Positions 1 to 7,325 of a stretch of 64,000 nucleotides of DNA are shown here, piece by piece. The stretch comes from Clostridium isatidis. Lineage in GTDB: Bacteria > Bacillota > Clostridia > Clostridiales > Clostridiaceae. The position numbers and the translations under genes were made by a program. The DNA lies in the NCBI RefSeq assembly GCF_002285495.1, contig NZ_CP016786.1:1006001-1070000 (forward strand), in the 5' to 3' direction. The notes beneath the pieces are model-generated. The model was not told the DNA's origin and ran no database searches. It saw nothing but the letters and a program-made list of their open reading frames with translations. The stretch's first letter is position 1. Each line of letters opens with the position of its first letter.

Positions 1-199
1 ACAAGATATGCAATATGTAAACTTATGTTCATAAAAAATAATTTTAATTTTTTAAATAACTACTAATTTCCAGAATAATAAAATTTAAGTATAATAAGGA
101 TATAAATTAATATGTTTACATTTTAGAAATATCTTTTAATAAAATAGCAACAACTGTGAATTATGCTAAATACATAGACAATGATAAAAGGTGGGAAAA

Positions 200-898
200 A
201 TGAGAGAAAAAATATTAATAATTGAGGATGATGAAGATATAAGTGAAATATTAAAATATTCACTATTAAAAGAAGGGTATAAGGTTAAAATTAATCCAAA
301 TGGATTAGAAACAGAATATGAAATAAACAACTTTAAACCTGATTTAATTTTGTTAGATATTATGTTAAATGATACAGATGGATTTAATGTTTGCAGAAAT
401 ATTACTAAGTATAAAATTCCAATAATAATGCTTACTGCAAGGATTGATATATTAGATAAGATTTTAGGCTTAGAGCTAGGAGCAGATGATTATATAACAA
501 AACCCTTTGATATAAGAGAGGTAATTACCAGAATTAGAGTTGCCCTCAGAAGAAGGGAAGAAATAAAAGATATGCTAATAAAAAAAGATGGAGAAATTAT
601 ATTAGGAAAGATTAAAATTAATGAAAGTGCAAGGACCTCTTATATAGAAGATACTGAAGTAAAGTTAAAACCAAAGGAATTTGACTTATTACTATTTTTA
701 GCCAAAAACAAAAATAAAGTGTATTCAAGGGAACAACTCCTAGATCTACTTTGGGGCTATGATTACTATGGTGACAGCAGAACAGTTGATGTTCATATTA
801 CAAGACTTCGAAGTAAATTTAAAAACAATATAAATATAGAAACTATTTTTGGTGTAGGTTATGTAATAAAGGATAATGCTTATGACAATAAGAGGTAA
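200..898 (+). CDS. OmpR/PhoB-family response regulator
   Basis: DNA-binding response regulator of about 232 residues. The receiver domain (1-120) shows the acidic cluster EDDED at 9-13, the phospho-acceptor Asp53 in LILLDIM, and the conserved Lys in ITKPFD. A winged-helix domain follows, ending TVDVHITRLRSKF...GVGYVI, typical of the OmpR class. An in-frame GTG lies at 191, but the ATG at 200 is correctly spaced from AAAGGTGGG, so I choose 200. The gene overlaps the downstream histidine kinase by about 17 bp, so the two are translationally coupled. The signal sensed is unknown; the two lipoprotein genes downstream are plausible targets. Confidence 0.93.
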   Translation: MREKILIIEDDEDISEILKYSLLKEGYKVKINPNGLETEYEINNFKPDLILLDIMLNDTDGFNVCRNITKYKIPIIMLTARIDILDKILGLELGADDYITKPFDIREVITRIRVALRRREEIKDMLIKKDGEIILGKIKINESARTSYIEDTEVKLKPKEFDLLLFLAKNKNKVYSREQLLDLLWGYDYYGDSRTVDVHITRLRSKFKNNINIETIFGVGYVIKDNAYDNKR

Positions 899-2300
899 GT
901 TTGGATTAGTTTTATTAATCATTTTTATTATATCCTTGCTATCTTTCAATATATTTATAGACAAACTCTTTGAAAAAAATTTTAAAAATATAATTACAGA
1001 AGATGTAAAAATAATTTATTCCTCGTCTATTAAAAATTTAGAAGACTATATTCTTTTAAATAATATAAAGAAAGATAGTCTTACAGTTAAAGATTTAAAC
1101 AATAAACTTATTAACTTTATAGTCGATAGAATTGGCTGTGAAGGAGTTATATATAACTTAGATAAGGAAGTTATTGCAATAGGAATAAAAAATGAAAAAC
1201 AGATAGACCTTAATAAACTATATAAAATACCAAATTCCTTTGATTTAGTTAAGGACAACAAAACAGTAGTTGATATTGAAGAAGAAGGAGAAGAAGTTTT
1301 AGGCAGGCTTAGTTATTCTATTTATGGTAAAGAAAGTGAACCTATTGGAATAATTGTCTTAATAAAAGATTATAGCAGTGAATTTATTAGAAATAATAAT
1401 ACAAAAAACTTAGTAAATACCATTGTTTCTATAATGTTTATATTAATTCTTACTTCCGTATACTATTTATCCTCCAATATTGTAAAACCAATTATTATTT
1501 TAAAAGATAAGCTTTCAGAAATATCAAAGGGAAAGTATCCAAACAAAATAGAAGTTAAATCAAGAGATGAAATAGGTGTCCTTGTAAATAGTTTTAACAT
1601 AATGAGTGAAAAGTTAAAAAAGAAAGATGAGCAGGAAAAAAGTTTTTTTAGAAATGTAACTCATGAACTAAAAACACCCCTTACTAATATTTCAGGCTAT
1701 GCACAAATTTTAGAAGATGAAAATTTTGATGATATAGAATTTAGAAAGAAGGCATTAAATAGGATAATATCTGAAAGTAATAGAATGCATGATATGGTTT
1801 TTTCTCTGCTAAATATCTCAAAGCAAAGCAGCGACTTAGAAGAATATAATTATGAGAAAATTAATTTAAAAAATATAATAAATGAATTACTTGATATAAG
1901 AACACTTGACTTAAAGGGGAAAAATTTAAAAATTAACTTTTCTTCTAAAGACCATATCCTTATAGGAAATAAACAGTATATAAAAATATTATTTAGTAAT
2001 TTAATAGATAATGCAATTAAGTATTCAAGTAAAGAAACAACTATAAAAATTAAACTTGAAGAAATAAATGAATTTATCCAATTTTCAATATTATCAAAAG
2101 GAAAGGTAATCCCAGTAGACTTAAAAGATAAAATATTTGAGGCCTTCGTAAGAGTTGAAAACAAGGGCTTTTCTTCTAAAAATTCAAATGGCCTTGGATT
2201 ATATATATGTAAAAATATTATAGCTGCCCATGGTGGATTAATAGAACTTAATTTAAATAAAGATGAAAGTGAGTTTATAGTTAAATTACCTAAAGGTTAA
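882..2300 (+). CDS. Membrane sensor histidine kinase
   Basis: Partner kinase of the preceding regulator. Order: TM helix about residues 8-27, extracytoplasmic sensor of about 150 residues, TM about 177-198, HAMP, a HisKA dimerisation domain with phospho-accepting His near 261 in NVTHELKTPL, then HATPase_c with N box NLIDNAIKYSS and G2 box NGLGLYICKNI. An ATG also occurs at 876, but the AAAGG at 868-872 is better spaced for 882 (MTIRGK). The start lies inside the regulator gene. The sensor domain has no family I recognise, so the ligand is unknown. Confidence 0.92.
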   Translation: MTIRGKFGLVLLIIFIISLLSFNIFIDKLFEKNFKNIITEDVKIIYSSSIKNLEDYILLNNIKKDSLTVKDLNNKLINFIVDRIGCEGVIYNLDKEVIAIGIKNEKQIDLNKLYKIPNSFDLVKDNKTVVDIEEEGEEVLGRLSYSIYGKESEPIGIIVLIKDYSSEFIRNNNTKNLVNTIVSIMFILILTSVYYLSSNIVKPIIILKDKLSEISKGKYPNKIEVKSRDEIGVLVNSFNIMSEKLKKKDEQEKSFFRNVTHELKTPLTNISGYAQILEDENFDDIEFRKKALNRIISESNRMHDMVFSLLNISKQSSDLEEYNYEKINLKNIINELLDIRTLDLKGKNLKINFSSKDHILIGNKQYIKILFSNLIDNAIKYSSKETTIKIKLEEINEFIQFSILSKGKVIPVDLKDKIFEAFVRVENKGFSSKNSNGLGLYICKNIIAAHGGLIELNLNKDESEFIVKLPKG

Positions 2301-2375
2301 CAACTTGGAAACATCCTAGTATCAATTTAAAAATAACTAATTGCTAAAATATAAGTATAGGATGGAGGGGTGAGA

Positions 2376-3599
2376 ATGAAGAAAAAATTTTTATTATGGG
2401 TTCTAACAATTACTTCTATTATGACTATTGGATGCTCTAATAAGGCATCAAAAGAAGATGACTACATTGATAGTGTAATTATAGATGAAGATACAAGAAA
2501 AACTATTGATAGTGAAGCAGAAATTAGTGTCTCTCAAGTTGCAAAGATTAAAATAGATACCAGTGAATTATATTCTGGAACTTTCATTAATGGAATAGTT
2601 CAATATTATGAATACTCCATAGATAGAAAAACTGACCCATTTAGTCAATTTCCAAAACATTATTTAGAAACTTTAAGGATAGGAACAATAACTAATGAGA
2701 AAGATGAAAACAATTTAAATATTATTAGCTGGGAAGATAAAAATATTAAAGGACAGATGCTAGTGCCATATATGTATGGAAATAGATTTCTGATCTTTAA
2801 AGATAATAAAATATATAACTTTGGTGAAAAAGGTGACCTTATAGAATTAAAAGCTTATGAAACTCTAATTAAAGAGAATCCAGAATATTTAAATCGCTTT
2901 GAACCTCATGGAAATAGAGATATAAATTTGCATTATATTGGAGAAGAGGATAATTTAAAACTTGCCATAGTGGATATAGAAAAAGATGAGTATTATGAAT
3001 TATATAAAAATGATTTTGAAATATTTAAAGATAACTCTTTTAAAATATTAGGAGTTGAGGATAATAAAATTTATATAATGATAGGAAACCTAGAAAAAGC
3101 AAATTTTACTATAGGTTATATTGAAGACAATAAATTGTATGATTTATTTCCAAAGGGAGGAGAAATAGAAATTTTAGGCCTAAGGGGATTATTTTCCGAT
3201 GATAATAAATTCTTTATTTCAGATAATAAAATTTTATTTTCTGGATTAGTTGGAGATTTAAATTCTGATGCTATATGGAATTATGATATAAAAAACAAAA
3301 AATTAGTTAAAATAATAGATTTAGGTGCAAATAAAGATTTATCTTTTTATATTAATAAAGATAAAAGTAAAATTATAATTCGAGACTATGAATATAATAC
3401 AAACACATATAATTTTAGAATTGCAAATATTAATGAAGAATTTCAAATATCAAATTTAACTAATTTAGCCAGCATAAAACAAGAAGAAGGAATAAAAACT
3501 GAAATTTTAGTTGAATGGGCAAGTAATGGGGAAGAATTTTATTTACGCTCCTATGATGATGAAAATGTATTCTATGATATATATAAAATAAATAATTAA
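2376..3599 (+). CDS. Lipoprotein of unknown function, 407 aa
   Basis: The N-terminus is a lipoprotein signal: basic MKKK, a hydrophobic core, and lipobox TIGC with Cys about residue 20. The mature part is acidic, with many short strands containing repeated Asp-Asn-Lys turns (for example EDNKIYIMIG), suggestive of a beta-propeller-like fold, but no named family is recognised. GGAGGGG at 2364-2370 fits the ATG at 2376; an upstream in-frame GTG (2370) lies within the ribosome site and is rejected. It sits 75 bp downstream of the kinase and may be a target or accessory sensor of the two-component system. Confidence 0.82.
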   Translation: MKKKFLLWVLTITSIMTIGCSNKASKEDDYIDSVIIDEDTRKTIDSEAEISVSQVAKIKIDTSELYSGTFINGIVQYYEYSIDRKTDPFSQFPKHYLETLRIGTITNEKDENNLNIISWEDKNIKGQMLVPYMYGNRFLIFKDNKIYNFGEKGDLIELKAYETLIKENPEYLNRFEPHGNRDINLHYIGEEDNLKLAIVDIEKDEYYELYKNDFEIFKDNSFKILGVEDNKIYIMIGNLEKANFTIGYIEDNKLYDLFPKGGEIEILGLRGLFSDDNKFFISDNKILFSGLVGDLNSDAIWNYDIKNKKLVKIIDLGANKDLSFYINKDKSKIIIRDYEYNTNTYNFRIANINEEFQISNLTNLASIKQEEGIKTEILVEWASNGEEFYLRSYDDENVFYDIYKINN

Positions 3600-3619
3600 G
3601 CATAAAGGGGAAAAGCTAA

Positions 3620-4120
3620 ATGAAAAAAATTATAAAAGTCCTATTGTTTATAGTAATGTCATCCATTTTATTATTTGGATGTAACTCCTCTAAAGAAAAA
3701 GAAAATGTAGCTGATTTTATTAATAAATTAATATCTACCGAGACTTACGAAAACATTAATTTCAATGATGATGTTGAAATTCTCTTAGTTCATTTAAAAT
3801 CAGCTTTTGATAACTATCTAACAGATAATGCTCTGAATCTTTTATTAGCAAATAGAATTCCATCTATCTATAGTACAGTTATTAGTAAAAATAATATTAC
3901 CGATATAACTGATATGGAGATTACTCAAGTAAAAGAAAATAAATATGATAGCTATACTCATTACGAATATGAAGTTACTTATAAGTTAAAATCAAATAAT
4001 GATTCAATAGATATGACTGATTATATGTCCTTTAAGATACTTAAAGATAATCTTATTGATGAAGTGTATTTACTAGATAAAAAAAGTAGTATTTTTGATG
4101 TATTTAAAAATCATTTATAA
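3620..4120 (+). CDS. Small lipoprotein, 166 aa
   Basis: Signal peptide MKKIIKVLLFIVMSSILLF followed by lipobox Cys (FGCN), then a roughly 145-residue extracytoplasmic domain of mixed helix and strand with no recognised family. It has a good ribosome site (AAAGGGGAAA) and starts 20 bp after the preceding lipoprotein gene, so the two are probably cotranscribed. A strong bidirectional terminator follows. Function unknown. Confidence 0.8.
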   Translation: MKKIIKVLLFIVMSSILLFGCNSSKEKENVADFINKLISTETYENINFNDDVEILLVHLKSAFDNYLTDNALNLLLANRIPSIYSTVISKNNITDITDMEITQVKENKYDSYTHYEYEVTYKLKSNNDSIDMTDYMSFKILKDNLIDEVYLLDKKSSIFDVFKNHL

Positions 4121-4157
4121 AATTAAAAAAATAAAAAAGTACTTACAGAGGAATAAA

Positions 4158-4182
4158 AAAGAGCTGCATACAGCAGCTCTTT
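4158..4182. terminator. Bidirectional intrinsic terminator
   Basis: Perfect 10-bp stem AAAGAGCTGC / GCAGCTCTTT with a 5-nt loop, flanked by A/T tracts on both sides, between convergent genes (lipoprotein operon and cat). Confidence 0.85.
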
Positions 4183-4202
4183 GTATATCTTTATATTAAT
4201 AA

Positions 4203-4850
4203 CTAAATCCAATTCTCACTTTCATTAGCAAGTCTTTGTAATTCATTCATAAAAATACTTGCATGATAACCGTCACAAACAGCGTGATGTACTTGTAAAG
4301 AAACAGGTAATAATAATTCCTCTTCTATTTGTGTATATCTACCTGCAGTTATAATTGGTAAGAGAAAATCCCCATCATTATTAATATTTAAATTAAATGA
4401 TGTAAAGGAACTCCAAGGAATCATTGATATTGGAAAATTATTTTCTGGTACAGGTTTCTTTGGAAATAATGTACCAGTACCATTGTATTTTTCAACATCT
4501 CTTTCATATTGAGAATGAAACTTAGAAAATTCAACTGAAACTTGTGACCAAATTCCAGAAAAAGTAGCTGTTTTCTTATCAAAAATTGTATAAAAGGGCA
4601 ACATTTCTGACCAATATCCCAAATTACCTTCTACATCAAAACAAGTTCTAAATTCTCTATGAGAATTAACTATTTTTGTAACCATAAATATAAAAGCAGG
4701 ATATAGCTTATAGTTCTTTTTCTTTAAATTTTTAATAAGTACAGTAATATTAATTTCATTAGTTATACTAAATGTAGTTTTCTGTTTTAAATAATGCTCA
4801 AAGTATTCTTTACGATACCAGTTATCACGGTTAATAATATTAAATTTCAT
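4203..4850 (-). CDS. cat: Chloramphenicol O-acetyltransferase (CatA type)
   Basis: Transfers acetyl from acetyl-CoA to the 3-hydroxyl of chloramphenicol in the cytoplasm; the family is a trimer. The 215-aa length is typical. The active-site motif HHAVCDGYH is at residues 188-196 (catalytic His is the second His). Other family landmarks are NRDNWYRKEYFEHY at the N-terminus, REFRTC near 65, and SMIPWSSFTSFNLN, which resembles the clostridial CatB/CatP branch. The ribosome site AGGAGG is buried in an attenuator stem preceded by a 9-codon leader peptide, so expression is probably drug-inducible. Convergent with the lipoprotein genes; no mobile-element signature is next to it, so it may be intrinsic. 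Confidence 0.93.
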   Translation of the reverse strand: MKFNIINRDNWYRKEYFEHYLKQKTTFSITNEINITVLIKNLKKKNYKLYPAFIFMVTKIVNSHREFRTCFDVEGNLGYWSEMLPFYTIFDKKTATFSGIWSQVSVEFSKFHSQYERDVEKYNGTGTLFPKKPVPENNFPISMIPWSSFTSFNLNINNDGDFLLPIITAGRYTQIEEELLLPVSLQVHHAVCDGYHASIFMNELQRLANESENWI

Positions 4851-4857
4851 ATTTAAC

Positions 4858-4891
4858 GCCTCCTAAAATATTTTATATTATTCTAAGAGGC
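4858..4891 (-). promoter_or_regulatory. cat translational attenuator stem-loop
   Basis: On the minus strand 4891-4879 (GCCTCTTAGAATA) pairs with 4870-4858 (TATTTTAGGAGGC): 13 bp including two G-U pairs, with an 8-nt loop. The 3' arm contains the AGGAGG ribosome site of cat. The 5' arm overlaps the last codons and stop of the leader peptide, so a ribosome stalled there would open the stem. This is the classical architecture of inducible cat genes. Confidence 0.9.
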
Positions 4892-4912
4892 TATCTTGTC
4901 TGATTTTTTCAC
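4883..4912 (-). CDS. cat leader peptide (9 codons)
   Basis: GTG-started ORF encoding (M)KKSDKIAS and ending TAG, with ribosome site GAGGGGAGA at 4929-4921 and 8-nt spacing. It closely resembles the known cat leader peptides that stall the ribosome in the presence of chloramphenicol. Its 3' codons form the 5' arm of the stem sequestering the cat ribosome site. Too short for ordinary ORF calling; identification rests on position, start site and leader similarity. Confidence 0.88.
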   Translation of the reverse strand: MKKSDKIAS

Positions 4913-4949
4913 GGTGATTATCTCCCCTCAATCTATTTTACTAGACAAT

Positions 4950-4979
4950 ATTCTAACATTTACTTATAACTTAAGTCAA
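4950..4979 (-). promoter_or_regulatory. Probable promoter of cat leader
   Basis: TTGACT (4979-4974), an 18-bp spacer and TAGAAT (4955-4950) on the minus strand, about 30 bp upstream of the leader ORF ribosome site. Confidence 0.6.
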
Positions 4980-5010
4980 ATTATTAAAAGCCTATAGCAA
5001 TTAAAAGTAT

Positions 5011-5039
5011 TTGACAATATTAGTTAATTATCATATATT
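5011..5039 (+). promoter_or_regulatory. Sigma-A promoter of the MutS2-like gene leader
   Basis: Consensus TTGACA (5011-5016), 17-bp spacer, TATATT (5034-5039). Predicted start near 5046, giving a leader of about 265 nt before the coding region. Confidence 0.78.
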
Positions 5040-5079
5040 ATATTTATAATGATAGATTTCAATAAAGAGAGGTATTTTT

Positions 5080-5091
5080 GTGAGTGTTTAG
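5080..5091 (+). CDS. Three-codon upstream ORF (Met-Ser-Val)
   Basis: GTG AGT GTT TAG preceded by AAAGAGAGG at 5064-5072 with 7-nt spacing, an unusually good ribosome site for something other than a gene start. The last base of its stop codon begins the upstream arm of the 12-bp leader stem, so a ribosome on this uORF would block that stem. Inferred to be the sensing element of an attenuator. Confidence 0.65.
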   Translation: MSV

Positions 5092-5260
5092 TATCTAAAT
5101 AAAAAAATTTAATTTAATCTGAAAAATATAAGGGTAAAACCTTTTATTTGTTATGGAATAAATTAATTATTTAGATACAAGTCCAGAAATACGTCTAGGG
5201 AATTATTCCCTTTATTTGTGATGTTTTTAGCTGTGAAGATGTATCTTTACAGCTTTTTTT
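5091..5260 (+). promoter_or_regulatory. Transcription attenuator leader with mutually exclusive stems
   Basis: Arm 1 (5091-5102) is perfectly complementary over 12 bp to arm 2 (5167-5178). Part of arm 2 (AGATACA, 5173-5179) is also complementary over 7 bp to TGTATCT (5240-5246), which lies inside the intrinsic terminator 5229-5260 (12-bp stem AGCTGTGAAGAT / ATCTTTACAGCT, then a T run). With arm 1 free, arm 2 is sequestered and the terminator forms. With arm 1 masked by a stalled ribosome at the uORF, arm 2 can invade the terminator. No known ligand-riboswitch consensus was recognised here. Confidence 0.7.
5229..5260 (+). terminator. Leader terminator upstream of the MutS2-like gene
   Basis: 12-bp stem with one G-U pair and a very short loop followed by seven T residues, located about 50 bp before the chosen start codon. 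Being inside the 5' leader rather than at a gene end, it implies conditional termination. Confidence 0.82.
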
Positions 5261-5313
5261 ATTATATGAAATCTATCATAGGGCTTGTACTAGTTACAAG
5301 AAAGGAAATGAAA

Positions 5314-7200
5314 ATGGATAAGTTGACATTAGAAAATTTAGATTATTATAAATTAAAAGAATTAATAAAAAGTTATTGTGTAAGTGGTCTTGGAAAAAAT
5401 CTAATAGATAAAATAGAACCTATATTTAACTTAAAAGTAGTTAAACAAAGATTAAAAGAAACAACAGAAGGGAGAAACTTATTAAATGCCTCCTATCATT
5501 TACCTTTAGAAGGAATTTTTAATGTGATTCCTTTAATAGATAAAATTGAAAAAGGTCTTATATTAGAACCTGAAGAGCTTTATAGTATTTCAAACTTTTT
5601 AAGAGGAAGCCGAAAAGTTAAAATTTTTTTAAAAGATAAGGAAGCTTATGCTGAAACCCTTTGTGAATATGGAAAGAATATAACTGAACTATATTGTCTT
5701 GAAGAAGAAATAAATATATCTATAAGAGGCAATTGTGTAGATACTAATGCTAGCAAAGAACTTAAAAGAATAAGAAGGCATATAGAAATATGTGAAGGCA
5801 AAATTAAAGAAAAGTTAGAAAAATTTTTAAAAAATTCTGCTAATAAAGAGTATATCCAGGATAATTTTATAAGTCAAAGAAATGGTAAATATACTATTCC
5901 AATAAAAGCTTCTTATAAAAACAATGTAAGCGGAGTAATAATTGAAACTTCAGCTAATAGAAAAACTGTCTTTATTGAACCAGCATCTGTAAGTAAGTAT
6001 ACAGCAGAACTTGCTATATTAAAAGCTGAAGAAGCAGTAGAAGAATATAGAATTTTATCAACTCTTACAGATATGATATATCAAAGATTAAAAGAGATAA
6101 AAATAAATATAGATGTTATTGCACAGTATGATATGATTTGGGCCAAAGCAAAATACAGTAATGAAATAAATGGAATTGAACCTAAAATAAATATTCATGG
6201 TTATACAAAGATAGTAGAAGGTAAATATCCTTTAATAACTTATGCAGTACCTCTAAATTTTGAAATAGGAAAAAATTATAGAACTTTAATAATAACAGGC
6301 CCAAATGCTGGTGGAAAAACTGTCGTATTAAAAAATGTGGGATTATTAACTTTAGCAGTACAATCAGGTTTTCATATACCTGCTAAAGAAGGAACAGAAA
6401 TATCTCTATTCGAAAATATATTTGTAGATATAGGAGATAACCAAAGTATTGAAAATGCTCTAAGTACCTTTTCATCTCATGTAAGTAATTTAGCAAGAAT
6501 AATTAAAAACTCAAATAAATCAACCCTTCTTCTTTTTGACGAAATAGGAAGTGGTACAGAACCTGGTGAAGGAGCTGCTTTAGCTATAGCAATTCTAGAA
6601 GAACTATATTTAAAAGGATGTATAACAGTAGCCACAACTCATTATGGAGAAATAAAAGAATTTTCTATGAAACATCCTGATTTTGAAAATGCTGCTATGG
6701 AATTTGAAAAAGATAGCTTAGCTCCACTTTATAAGCTATCCATAGGAAAGAGTGGAAAAAGCAACGCCTTATATATATCAAGGAAAATGGGCATTCCTGA
6801 ATCAATTCTAGATAAAGCAAAAAAATATATGTCTAATAAAGAATACAACTACTCATTAATAAAAGAAAGTAAGAAGATTAAGGAAAAGATTAATGAAGGA
6901 AAAATACCTATATATGAATTTAAGAAAGGAGATAAAGTAAAATTACTAGACAAAAATGACTTTGCTTTAGTTTATAATGGAATTAATGAATATAATAATT
7001 TAATTGTTTTATATAAGGGAGAATATCTAACTGTAAATATAAAAAGAGTTGAACTTGACTTAAAAGCAGAAGACTTATATCCAGAAGGATATAACTTAGA
7101 TGAGTTATTTATAAGTTACAAGGAAAGAAAACTAGAAAAAGATATTCAAAGAGGTTCAAAAAAAGCTCTTAGGAAAATAAAAAAAGAGCTTATTAAATAA
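5314..7200 (+). CDS. MutS2-like ABC ATPase lacking the Smr endonuclease domain
   Basis: 628-aa MutS2-family protein. Visible: N-terminal helical region, the MutS2-type clamp/core segment with QRNGKYTIPIK and FIEPASV, Walker A GPNAGGKT near 329, Walker B LLLFDEIGSGTEPGEG near 405, ATTHYGE near 441, then a short KOW-like beta segment (GDKVKLL...NLIVLYKGEYLTV) and a basic tail. Full MutS2 proteins are about 780 aa and end in a Smr domain; none is present here. The family includes B. subtilis MutS2, reported to recognise collided ribosomes and split them. The ATG at 5314 fits AAAGG at 5301-5305; the open frame extends back to 5218 through the terminator and is not used. Expression is probably gated by the upstream attenuator. 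Whether this paralogue acts on DNA or ribosomes is inference. Confidence 0.85.
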   Translation: MDKLTLENLDYYKLKELIKSYCVSGLGKNLIDKIEPIFNLKVVKQRLKETTEGRNLLNASYHLPLEGIFNVIPLIDKIEKGLILEPEELYSISNFLRGSRKVKIFLKDKEAYAETLCEYGKNITELYCLEEEINISIRGNCVDTNASKELKRIRRHIEICEGKIKEKLEKFLKNSANKEYIQDNFISQRNGKYTIPIKASYKNNVSGVIIETSANRKTVFIEPASVSKYTAELAILKAEEAVEEYRILSTLTDMIYQRLKEIKINIDVIAQYDMIWAKAKYSNEINGIEPKINIHGYTKIVEGKYPLITYAVPLNFEIGKNYRTLIITGPNAGGKTVVLKNVGLLTLAVQSGFHIPAKEGTEISLFENIFVDIGDNQSIENALSTFSSHVSNLARIIKNSNKSTLLLFDEIGSGTEPGEGAALAIAILEELYLKGCITVATTHYGEIKEFSMKHPDFENAAMEFEKDSLAPLYKLSIGKSGKSNALYISRKMGIPESILDKAKKYMSNKEYNYSLIKESKKIKEKINEGKIPIYEFKKGDKVKLLDKNDFALVYNGINEYNNLIVLYKGEYLTVNIKRVELDLKAEDLYPEGYNLDELFISYKERKLEKDIQRGSKKALRKIKKELIK

Positions 7201-7201
7201 G

Positions 7202-7227
7202 AAAAGAAGGCTTTAGGTCTTCTTTTT
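7202..7227 (+). terminator. Intrinsic terminator after the MutS2-like gene
   Basis: AAAAGAAG / CTTCTTTT stem with a 9-nt loop, followed by TATT; lies directly after the stop codon. Confidence 0.7.
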
Positions 7228-7325
7228 ATTTCTCAAAAAATACATATTTTCTACAAATATTCAGTAGCAACAGGATACTATTGTCATAACTTAGTACTAT
7301 AACAATCAATAAAATGGAGAAGTGA

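Noticed and set aside
5091..5260. Known metabolite riboswitch upstream of the MutS2-like gene
   Set aside because: None of the conserved cores I know (TPP, SAM, lysine, purine, FMN, glycine, guanidine) are present; uORF-based attenuation fits better.
5218..5313. N-terminal extension of the MutS2-like frame back to 5218
   Set aside because: It runs through the leader terminator, has no ribosome site, and the ATG at 5314 with AAAGG is a better start.
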